Below are positions 24,861 to 34,749 of a stretch of DNA of 64,000 nucleotides, piece after piece. A program made the position numbers and the translations under genes. The stretch is taken from NCBI GenBank assembly GCA_004794655.1, contig SMMW01000559.1, positions 3,100,001-3,164,000 on the forward strand, read 5' to 3'. This stretch comes from Marisa cornuarietis. Taxonomy: Eukaryota > Mollusca > Gastropoda > Architaenioglossa > Ampullariidae. Positions within the stretch are counted from its first letter, which is position 1; each line of letters begins with the position of its first letter. The notes beneath the pieces were generated by a model. That model searched no databases, had not been told where the DNA came from, and saw nothing but the letters and a program-made list of their open reading frames with translations.

Positions 24861-25963
24861 CATAGTGGTTATTTCTCCATCCCTAAACCTCGATGAAAAT
24901 AAAATAGTGAGGGCTGTCCGGGCTTCTCTCTTATCATGCACTCACTTGCTTCCTGCCTGACATTCACCAGACAGAAGCCGTCTCACATGTTAAAAGCGCC
25001 AGGGAGTTGAAATGGCGATCAGGTGCATGGGAAGTTCATGCTGATTGTTGGTGGAGTCAAGTGATATCAGAGATTTCATCACACACGCCAACATTCATTT
25101 TCTTCTAGTTTGCTATGCGTGCGTGTGGGTGGATGGGTGGCAGTGAGGTCACAACCCGTTTCCTATTATCAGCCGCATGAGTTCAGAGGCGTATCCTACA
25201 TCAGCAGTGCGGCTCATTTTTCATAGTCTTTGTCTCTCTTCTCCTTTTGGTCTCTCACTCTCTCTCACGCTCTCTTCTTTGTTTCTGATCTGGGTTCTCA
25301 CTGCATTCTTCTCGAAATTTCTTCGTCATTTTTTTCTCTTATCTCGTTCTTTCATCTTTCTCTTCTTTCAGACGTCTCAGACGATAATGTCTGCATCTGT
25401 CCATTGTTATTGTTTCCATCTTGTTTTATCGCTTCAACAATATCCTCTACATCTCTGCATTCTCTCTTACCTGTTACCCTTTATTTGTTTATATTCTCTG
25501 CTTCAGCTTTCCATCCTTTTTCCTTCCTTTTTTCCCCTTCTTGACAACCGCCAAATAGGCTAATTAAATAGGAAGGCCTCATCTCATTGTTCATAATTCA
25601 TCCAGTTTTTCTTGTCTTCCTTGCAGCCTGGGACTGGTTGCATGATTGCTCATTTCCCCTTTCCATGGAGTTGCACACACTACTTCAAGAAACCCTCATT
25701 CAACCAGTTCTAAAAAGCAATCGGGATGGTTCACAGTTACTTGAAGGTTGGGCAAGTATCTCATTCGTACAGATGCGTGCATCAACTTCACTTGCGTATC
25801 AGCCAAAGAAGAAAGCGTACTGGTTGCAATTTTCATTTATTTATTTATTTTTGTTTATTTTGCTGAGGTTATGACTCTGTAGACTTGTGCGTCTTGCCGA
25901 CACGCAGGAGTCAAACATAAGTCAGTAAAGGGAATGGGAAACACGTGATACGCTAAATATGGC

Positions 25964-26263
25964 TGTTGTTGTTGTTGTTGTTGTTGTTTGTTTAATGTTT
26001 TGGTACTTTTTCTTTAAAAAAAAAAACAAACCCCATCCAAGGCATATCTAAGAGTGTCAATCGTGCGGTGGAAGCAGTGCACCGACCCTTGGGTAATTAA
26101 CTAGCAATAAGAGTTATCTCCGCCCTCCTGTTCTAGGAGAGGTTACGGCGTTTTGCCAAATGCACGCGCAGAGGTGAAAAGTGACGTCGAAGTCCTTGAC
26201 CTTTCCGTGTGCGAGCTAAGTAGATCTAGAAGACATACTGCACAAAAAAAAAAAAAAAAAAAA
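25964..26263. repeat. (TTG)9 at 25964-25990 and A20 at 26244-26263
   Basis: Two simple tracts about 250 bases apart. An A10 run at about 26017-26026 lies between them. Nothing between them looks coding. Confidence 0.9.
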
Positions 26264-28392
26264 TCCTTTTTGACTTCACTCAGGTGCAAGACAGGCCCAG
26301 TTATTTGTGGGTTTGCCATTTGGGCGCGCCGGGAATCTGACATTGGACAGCCTCGGATGGTGACGATAAGCGAGCTGCCATGGTTAAGGTCTTGCTCTTG
26401 CTTCCTTCACGAGCTTCACATACAAAGCATATAATGTTTATTAAATAAATATACCAATAAATAAAGTATACCAATATTGGTAATAGAAGTGACGTCTTAA
26501 GCTGTCAACGTTGTTTGCTTGTGCGCCATTCGGGATCGTTTCTATGGCAACCGATTAGGTAACACGAAATAATATGATACTTTTAGAGCATGAAAGATGC
26601 TGCTGCAAGTCCCTTTTCTACTATTACAAGTTGATCGAGTGAAAATTAGAAGTAATATAAATATTTTACAGTATACGCACACGTCCATACACGATACACA
26701 TACACAGGTATTATGTATCCCGCTTATGAACTAAATTTCAGAAACAGATTTTTGCAGGAGGGATAAGTTATCTCTCTCGAACACCATTAAAGAAAAGGTA
26801 CATATTGACTTAGAAGGTAAGGATGAAATATATAACGCTAAATGCAGCTGAGTTTCTTGTGCACCAGGACTGTACAGACAAGGTGCTGGTGATTGTCTCT
26901 ATACTGGGTCTTTGCAGGCTCTAACTGTAGAAAAATATAAGCATCTTTCAGTTGCTATCGTATGTCTGCATTATGGGTAACTTTTCCTTTGTGTGTCAGA
27001 AGGTGAACTGGCACTTCAGGCACTTTTTTGTATGGTTGGTTCGTCAGTTTGATTAGAAAAATTATTCTACCTTGTAGCGAGTTTATGTGGGGAAAGGCCG
27101 TGATGAAGGAAAAAGTAGCTGGTGTACTACCGAAGAGAAACGATTCTCCATTGTCAGGACTGAGAACAAGGGACACGTCCAGGTAGTGTGGCCAAGACGA
27201 GATGTGACCAAAGAGGTTTATTAAGGTTTACAGTTTTGATGATAACCGAGCGATTTACAACTAAGTTAGTCTGACGTTTACCCGGCTACATGCATGTGTC
27301 TCCTGTCTCTACCCCCAATGCACAACGTTAACAACTTAAAGGGTACAGGTTCTTCAATAGCACAACTTTAATACCACAGCTTAACAGCAACTGTTTCTGC
27401 AACATGTTTATTTGTTGCACAGGTTGCACAGGTTCACAATAAAAACACCAATACTAGTTTCTTAACAAATGTTTACTGTAATTTTGCTGTAATCCTGATG
27501 TCATTTCTGCAAGTACCTGGTGGAATTAAAAAAAATGATTAAAGGTGATGGCGGTGGTGATGATGGACTGAAGGGGTGGGGTGGGGGAACCTGCTTTCGT
27601 TAATCATTTCTTGCGCGCCGGCCGCCCGCAAGTGGCAGAACGAGGGATAAACAGTTTATTTCTTCCCAGTATAAGTACATAGCACAAAGAGACACCGGTG
27701 AATCATAACAAAGGTTAGAGCATGCCTCGCTGTGCATCATGGAAGCACGTGCACTCTGAGTTCCCCCCGCAGTGCCACCTGTAGCCGGCGCTGCAAGTCA
27801 TGTTTACAAGTCCGAGCCATCGCTGAGAAGAACATGAAACGGTTGTGCTCGTACCTTTAGTCTCAGGGCGCGGTCTGATTGCGCAGTGGAGGAGAGATTG
27901 TAAATAATGTGCAGAGGATTGCAAGGGCCTGGGTTCAGGGGCGCACATTCTTGTCTGGTTGTACACCCTTTTCAGAGTCCTGACCTTTAGAGATCCCTGT
28001 GCAGTTTCCTTTCCCAACCAGCATGTTTTGCTGGTTTCTTCCACTATTGTTCAAAGTCTTTGTTTTTTAAAAGATGGACTTTAATGAAACAAACTAATCA
28101 ACTATCCTCGGATTTTTAAAGAATGTGTTTTTTTTTCGCTTTGTGTTTTGCCAAGAGCGAGCACTCTGGCGCGTTTAGAACAACAGAGAGCTTTCCTTCA
28201 CAATCTGTGGGTGTAATGGCTTGCTGAACGAATGATGGAAAGAGAGGAAATTATTAGACTGTACCAAAACCATCTTCAGTTGTAATCTCCAGATAGCATG
28301 TTCATTGAAACTTACCTTACTCAGGCTGTGATATTGGCAAGTCAGTCAGGTTTGACTTTCTGTAGGTTAGAATGATTCGTAACGGAAAATTT
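26264..28392. other. No gene seen
   Basis: AT-rich sequence with a short G-rich patch at 27550-27590. The 109-residue minus frame at 27715-28044 has no recognised domain. Confidence 0.55.
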
Positions 28393-28553
28393 ACTTAAAA
28401 CGGACTTCAACAACCAAGCACCACTTCTGTCTTTATTATCTTTTTACTTTCCTGTTGTTTTATTTTTTTTCTTCTCTTCTGTTTTTGCTGCGCAATGAGC
28501 ATTCTTCTGAATGAATACCTGCTCATTATAACTGGACATCATCATCATTATCA
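28393..28553 (+). mobile_element. LINE 3' end with short CAT tail, second copy
   Basis: It shares the segments CAACCAAGCACCACTTCTGTC, TTTACTTTCCTG and GCTGCGCAATGAGCATTCTT, in the same order, with the 3' end at 21.46-21.63 kb. It likewise ends ACTGGACATCATCATCAT, but with only four or five CAT units. No ORF2 part remains. Confidence 0.7.
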
Positions 28554-29190
28554 AAATATAATTTGATTGAAGTTTGTTCGTTTGAAGCAGTTCTTGTAGA
28601 TGGAGGCTATTTTGAGGTTTTGTCTCTGCAGCTTCACGTGCTGGTTCGTCTTACGTGAGGAATCCGAGAAATAATCAACCCACTGTTCTAATTTCAGCTC
28701 TAAAAAATGTGAAACGCTCTTCTGTCGTTGTCTGACCAGGAAGATACGTGCTCGACACGTGCTGCAGGAAATGCCGCTCGATCCCAGGTGCCTTGCTTTC
28801 CCATGCTCCTCATCTCGGTTAGAAGAGAGAACAGGCGGTTTTGTGTCCCGAAAACAGCCCTGGTGATGACCTCCTCTGGCCTTAGAGTGCTCACCGCTTG
28901 AAGATAGCAGAGAATGCTCTCTTATGTGTCAGACAGCTGTCGTCTTCATCCGCCTGCATTTCCCATGCGCTCACGAGCTTTCTTTTCTCTAAACTGAAAA
29001 CAGACGTTCAGTCACCTCCATGTAAACAGACTTTCAGTCGCCTTTATATAAACAAAGGTTGTGTGCAACAGTAACTGGAGGAAGACGACGCGAAGTGAGA
29101 GCAAACGGAAGTGGTTCGGGGAGGTGATGTTGATTATACTGATTCATCATGTACATGCGTGCGCGTGTGTTTATGTGTGCATGTGGGTAT

Positions 29191-29192
<2 letters not shown>

Positions 29193-29264
<72 letters not shown>

Positions 29265-29555
29265 CTCTATTTATTATTTATCTCCTTCCCACAAAGCGTT
29301 TTATAAACTCGTCACGAGCAGAAGATCCACGCGTTCTCTCCCTTTTTAATTTCCTCCCCTTGTTTATTTTCCCCCCTAATTTCGTGTGTGTATGTGTCTG
29401 TGTGTGAATCTCTATTTATTATGTAATCTCTTTCTCACTAAACGTTATATAAACTCCGATTTCACTACTAAACGATGAGGCCACGAGCAGAAGACTCACA
29501 TCCGCGCGTGCTCTCCCCTTTCAATTGTTTTAATTTGTAAATTTTATTTTCTCTC
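29193..29555. repeat. (GT)34 microsatellite and about 146-bp tandem duplication
   Basis: (GT)n fills 29193-29260. The block CTCTATTTATTAT...ATAAACTC...CACGAGCAGAAGA...CTCTCCC occurs twice, from 29264 and from 29410. The second copy is preceded by a shorter GT-rich run (29383-29407), so the duplicated unit included part of the microsatellite. Confidence 0.75.
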
Positions 29556-30877
29556 TCTCTTTTTGTTTATTTGGTTTTTTTTTTTTTGGGGGGGGGTGGT
29601 CGTCGTCGAGACTGCCGTGTTGTGCTTCAGTCGCGGTACTCTCGTCTCTTACTGTTCTCCTTTTTCCCTGATAAAAACAAAGTTTTACAGTTTGGGTCCT
29701 GCTTTTAAAACTAATTTTCTAAGTAGCATGATCACGAAATGCGGCCAGAACATTTCCCAGAGAAACGACATTACAGAAGAAAGACTGCTTCAGCTACTGT
29801 AGTTCATCTCGCGAGAGAGTAAATGAGCACATCTCTTGGCTGCAGAAGCACTAGTTTTAGACACACGAAATAAAATTACAGGCATTTACCTAGGATATGT
29901 TTCTGGGAACTAATAATTTTCGTTTTCTCCGCTGTGCATTAGGCTTTAAACTAACTTTCCACAGCCGGCAGTTTGAGCCACAAACAAGATATTCTACTAA
30001 TGTTTACATTTATGCTATTACTGCTGCCTCTTTGCCTTTGGATGTTTGTTGGCATGTTTCTGGTGTCAGTGTTTTTGACAAGCTTCGGGAGTCAGCGGTT
30101 TTGGCATCTATCTGGAGTCAAGAGTGTTTTAGTGTTTTTGTTATTATTGTTGTTGTTGCTGCTGTTGCTGCTGCTGATGATGATGACCAAAGCAGTTCGT
30201 CTTTTTTCAAAGTATTGTCGACAAATATTGAGAGCTGCTCAGCATATAAACACTACCATTACCACCCCATCCGAAGCACCACCACCACTACCACCATCGT
30301 GATCAGTCACCACGATCTGATTTATCATATTTCATTCTCTTGCATTTTATCCCCGTGTTCTATTCAGTTTTCTAGCACTTCAAGTTACTTAATTTCGTTT
30401 AATCAGTGGTCTGAGCTTGTCATAAAGAGTGTATTTGCATGATGTTCTCGCTTCACTTTTTTGTGCACCAAGAAGAATGCAATGATTTTATCGAATATTG
30501 GCTTCGCTTTTCGTAACACTTTTCCTTTGCCGTTGAACGATCCTTTTTGTTGAAAACTATTTGTTATGTCTTGCCTCCATTCTGAAGCAGCATCTCATTT
30601 ATTCACTCTATTCATTCACTCCTTTCACTCCACTGTGAGTTTCTGTGTTTTTTCCAGCCGTTACAGTGCACAAATTTCCTAGCTCGGCATTTCTAAAGCT
30701 TTGTGAAAGAAGCAAAAAGGTTAAAAAATATTTAAGAAAATACCTATTAAGTTAACTTAATAAAACAACTTTTTCAAACTTCTTGACGAATACGTGACAT
30801 GCCTTCTTACAGAAACAGAATCTCTTGCAGTTAGACAGTTTAAACTTATTTATGAAATGGTTTCTACCGAACGGTCA
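29556..30877. other. No gene seen
   Basis: Contains T and G runs at 29577-29597 and an imperfect (TTG/CTG/ATG)n at about 30140-30185. The 181-residue frame at 29897-30442 is largely hydrophobic or low-complexity with no domain. Confidence 0.5.
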
Positions 30878-31143
30878 GGGGCCAGTTGCACAACACGTTT
30901 CTAAACCTTAAAACTGTTCTTAAGAAGCAAAATCTCTTCTTAGCCATTTTGATGCATTGCAGAACAACATACAAAAATTTGTACTGACAGGACGGAAAGT
31001 CAGACTTAAACAACTTTATCTTACTTAAAGCAGTTTTAGTTTTAAAAATTCTAAAATTGTGGTGTGCACTTAAAACTAATTATCTAAATAGAGTTAAGGC
31101 CTAAAAGTGTTTAAGATTAGAAATGTGTTGTGCAACTGGCCCC
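30878..31143. mobile_element. MITE with 26-bp terminal inverted repeats
   Basis: A 266-bp element starts GGGGCCAGTTGCACAACA and ends with the reverse complement of that sequence. The inverted repeat extends about 26 bases with one mismatch (CACG against CACA). The interior is AT-rich with repeated CTTAA/TTAAG words and no coding frame. It is a non-autonomous DNA transposon. The superfamily is uncertain, because no clear target-site duplication is visible (TCA on the left, AGA on the right). Confidence 0.85.
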
Positions 31144-32270
31144 AGACCTAAAATTCGCGCCAACGAGGCTCATAATAACCAGTCATACGTAGTTTTTTTT
31201 AAACATAAAGATCTTACAGCACTAGCTACAATTGTGGTAACCATACCGTTGTCTGGGACTGATCGCAAAGGAGAAGATTTAGAACTCGAAGAATGAGACG
31301 CAGCTTATATCACTGGTAATAGGAGTATGGTAGCAGCAGCAGCTTGTATCATTTGGAGCAGTACAAGCACCTTGTGGCATTAGCGGCAGTATAAGCAAAA
31401 GTAACTGTAAAAGTAGCGGCTGCAGCAGGGCTAGAGATGCTTCAAAAGACACCAGATACATGCTGCCAGCATTACTGCCACTACATGATCACCATCTACC
31501 TGTTTCTACTCAACGTTTGTGTCGGCTATTTCCTTACAAGGACGTGAGGACAGTGGACACGAATCGCTACTCAAGCGAGTATAAAGAGAGAGCGCGCGCA
31601 CGCACGTACAGAAAAAAAACCACACACGCAGCCCTCACATGAACACCCACACGTACAGACCGACACGCGCGCTCCCACAAGATCGTGCTGTGTGTGTGTG
31701 TGTGTGTTTAGAAGCTCTTCCTTGGCTGAGGATGAGAGAGGTGTAGATATTGATAACTTCCTCCGCTACTCGCCTATTTGGAAACCGGAAAACATTAAAC
31801 GAACAATTGATCACGACTAGTGAGGAGTTCAAGTCGTGGACGAGTATTGACCCTCGAGAAAAAACCCTCGTCCCTCGCGACAAAGGTTCGCTTAGCAAGC
31901 AAGTGAAATAAGCTTGTACTACGTGATGCAGGTTGTTACACTGGGACTGGCGCTGGGGTGAGGTAGGGTGACGGTGGAGATGAAAAGGGGGTAGACGGGT
32001 GGCTGTGGGTGGGGGGGGGGTGTGCTCTTGCCTGGAATCATGTTGCGCTGCCGTGAAGCTGATTACAGTGGCAATGCTAACGGCTGCTTCCGAGTGCTAA
32101 TGGTGGTTGACGCGGTGGTCATGCCAGAAATGACATTAAGCTGCTATGCCTGTGATTGCGGGGCTAGCCGATGTTAGGAAGTGTTCTCATATTTCTTCGT
32201 CGTCCTCGCCGCTGTCCAATCAGTTGCCTCTTTCGGTTATCTCCAACTCATTGTTGTGTCGCAAAGGAAG
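31144..32270. other. No gene seen
   Basis: Contains an AGCAG-rich patch (31333-31345), (GT)n at 31688-31707 and a G10 run near 32010. Confidence 0.55.
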
Positions 32271-32530
32271 AGCCATCGAAACACTTGAATAGCTTTCAGT
32301 TGCAAATTTTGAGTATCGAAACACTCAGTTTAGTAGTCTCTAAACGCTCTCAACGGAAAATATAGGAATGTTGAAACACTCTCAGTGGCAAAGTTTGCAG
32401 TACCTTATGACTGTCGATGGCAATTAATAAATGTAGAAGTATCTAAACACTCTCAGATGCAATGATTATACACTCTCAATAACAAATACAACCACTCTTA
32501 ACGTAAAACGCTCTTAACGGCCATTGTAGC
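32271..32530. repeat. Diverged tandem repeat with AAACACTCTCA core
   Basis: The core (AAAC)(A/G)CTCT(C/T)A recurs about eight times at irregular 20-70 base spacing (32278, 32320, 32342, 32373, 32446, 32470, 32492 and 32510). Confidence 0.55.
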
Positions 32531-32799
32531 AGTAATAGCCATGGATAATTTTTCTACTGGTGAGGGTTAAGGCATTTATCTTGTAAGCAGAAAGTGGAAG
32601 AAATTGAGGGATCGTATGTCTAGTGAAAACTTGAAAGTTAATACGCGGCTAGTGTCGTGGGTAGTTCGGGCCTGCGTCTGTGATAATTTGTAGTTTTCTT
32701 CTGACTGGAGAAGAGATGTTGTCCTTAAATTTCGTAAAATGTTCTATCAGAGTCGCGTGCCTCACATGTGCCATTCTATCTGGCTGTACTGAAAGCTCG

Positions 32800-33016
32800 A
32801 GTCCCCTAGTCTGCTGGCCGTGAGGACAGTCAGTGTAAGTGGTTCACCTTGAGGTGAGGAAGGCCTCTTTTTCTCCCTCCTGTCCAATCTCTGTTCCACT
32901 GGATAGCTGGTGGGTGGGAAGTTTCCAGGAGTTTTTTAGCCACCGGCCCCAGCAGTCCTCGAACCTGAGACCTATTCCGCTGTCGAGTACATTAGGAAGA
33001 TTACGGCCGAGCCCCT
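32800..33016 (-). mobile_element. tRNA-like SINE (candidate)
   Basis: On the minus strand the segment begins GGGGCTCGGCCGTAATCTTC, with B box GGTTCGAGGACTGC about 35 bases further on, then a body reaching towards 32800. No flanking duplication was recognised. It abuts a (GT)n microsatellite at 33022 on its head side. Confidence 0.4.
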
Positions 33017-33021
33017 AGTAA

Positions 33022-33025
33022 TGTG

Positions 33026-33062
<37 letters not shown>
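33022..33062. repeat. (GT)n microsatellite
   Basis: GT repeats with one CG variant, immediately next to the head of the SINE candidate at 32.8-33.0 kb. Confidence 0.95.
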
Positions 33063-33063
<1 letters not shown>

Positions 33064-33559
33064 CCGTCTGTCTGATTATCTGTCTGCTAATGTGTGGGGG
33101 ACTTGTCTGTCTGATTATCTGGCTGCTTGTTTCTCAGTTTTACTACTCTAGTCATTGGACTCTTGCGGCCGCACTTTGTGCTGTATTTGCCTGAGGATCT
33201 GAAAATACGAAGTGTTTCCTGTCCCTAACTCCCCTTTCTTTAAGTGAATCAGTGCCAGGGTTGCTGGGATGTGAAAGCTGGTGACCAGACGCATTTTGGT
33301 CTAAAGGCTGCAGCTCACGGTACAATCTTAAGGCTGTGTCACACTGCTTAATTCAGCAACACAAATGCGTTTAAAAGCCTGTGTAGCAGTCGGCTTTAGC
33401 TACGTAGCCTGTCCTTCAAACAAAAGGATCGTGTGTTTTTTTTAATGCGAATGTTTGAAGCAGATCCAGCAGTAAGGCTTCCGTTCGTTTCCTTCCCTAT
33501 TCTCACTAACGGCTGACAAAAAAGCATCCTGAGTGTTGTGCTCTCATAGCTTAGGACTG

Positions 33560-33995
33560 CGGGCGAACAAAAGTTTACAGAACTGTGCAGCGTAGTGCGT
33601 CACTGCCGTGTGAAGTCCCCTTTAGGAACTCTTGCCTCCCACCCCATTACCGCGTCTGGACACCATCACTTCCCACCACCACACCCGATAAATCCCAGGT
33701 GCCCGTCGGCGCACGTCTCTTTCCGATCAGAATGTTGACGTCAGCCATAACCTGATTCGCTTCCCGTCTTCGTGAGGCCATCTCCGGCACCTCCTGTAGT
33801 CGTTGCACTCCCTGGCGACTACAACGTCATCAACGCCAGCCGGCAAAGTCGCGAAAACTGCCGCCGGTCTCGCGAGATTTCAGCAGTCAGCGCTGTCTAA
33901 TAGCGCGAGATTGGTGTCTGTTGCAGAGTTGATCTCGCTAACTTTCGCCACGAAGCCAGCGCCGCAGGTAATGAAATAAAGAGTCTCGCGGACCT
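33560..33995. promoter_or_regulatory. CpG-rich candidate promoter with CRE and TCTCGCGAGA box
   Basis: This stretch is visibly richer in CpG than its surroundings. It holds a palindromic CRE, TGACGTCA, at 33736-33743 and the palindrome TCTCGCGAGA at 33868-33877, a known core element of CpG-island promoters in animals. Further CGCGAGA-like words lie nearby (33902, 33985). It lies about 6.4 kb upstream of the first visible Ly6 exon on the same strand, so it could drive that gene, but no first exon links them. The function is inferred from motifs only. Confidence 0.35.
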
Positions 33996-34003
33996 TTCAT
34001 GGT

Positions 34004-34110
34004 GGGGTAGCTTGCTAGCGCAGTGAGTAAAACTCTCGATGTTGACAACGACAGTCAAGGTCGTAAAGGACCTTGGTTCACATCTCGTCTCAAGGCAGTT
34101 ACAACTGTCA
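34004..34110 (+). mobile_element. tRNA-like SINE head (candidate)
   Basis: GCTAGCGCAGTGAGTAAAAC fits an A box (TAGCGCAGTGAG) and GGTTCACATCTC fits a B box about 40 bases later. It lies at the edge of the CpG-rich candidate promoter. The downstream limit is unclear. Confidence 0.5.
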
Positions 34111-34301
34111 CCCTTTCCCTTTCGACCAAGAGAGGGGCGTAGTTTCCTGATGCTCGGTTTGTTTTGTTTTTGTTTGTTTTTTGACCCTTCATCATCTCCA
34201 GCTCCTCGTATAGCAAAAACACTTTCCATTCCTTTTATACACCTTCCCCTACCCTTCCGTCGGCTTCAGGATCTAAAGTTGTGCAATTTGTTTTATGTTC
34301 A

Positions 34302-34410
34302 TGACTGGGTAAGTGCAAGATACTATTTCTCACAAAATGGGAAACATATCCCCCTCCTCTGTTCTCGAGAGACACTCCTACATACATCATCATCATGGTG
34401 ATGTATGTGG
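34302..34410 (+). mobile_element. Partial relative of the 50.24-50.59 kb MITE-like element
   Basis: GTGCAAGATACTATTTC, then TGTTCTCGAGAGACACTCCT and ACATACATCAT, occur in the same order and spacing class as in the element at 50.3 kb. A perfect hairpin, ACATACATCA/TGATGTATGT (34380-34389 and 34399-34408), lies at its right side. The right inverted repeat is not recognised here. Confidence 0.45.
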
Positions 34411-34672
34411 GCGTGTATCCTGGAGATAATTGTTAATATGTAAGAATAAATCTACTTATCTCGACCACTGCAGATAATGAAGACACACAAAAGACAAACA
34501 TATGCTACAAATAAAATAAATAAATTGTCAACTCTTAAACAAAAGATGTGTGCGTACTGGGAAAGAAACATTCTCAATGAAACTCTGAAGATACTAGAGG
34601 TCGTGATTGGGCAAAATGATCCTGACTGCCTTTCATCAGTTTTCAACGAATTACACGTTTCTTTCCCAGTGA

Positions 34673-34676
34673 ATTA

Positions 34677-34748
<72 letters not shown>

Positions 34749-34749
34749 T
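34673..34749. repeat. (ATT)n microsatellite
   Basis: About 23 uninterrupted ATT units follow ATTAATT. No retroelement 3' motif was recognised next to this array, unlike the ATT arrays near 55, 56 and 58 kb. Confidence 0.95.

Noticed and set aside
29897..30442. A 181-residue open frame and an overlapping 109-residue membrane-like frame
   Set aside because: The hydrophobic stretches come from TTG/CTG trinucleotide repeats. No signal, domain or splice context supports them.
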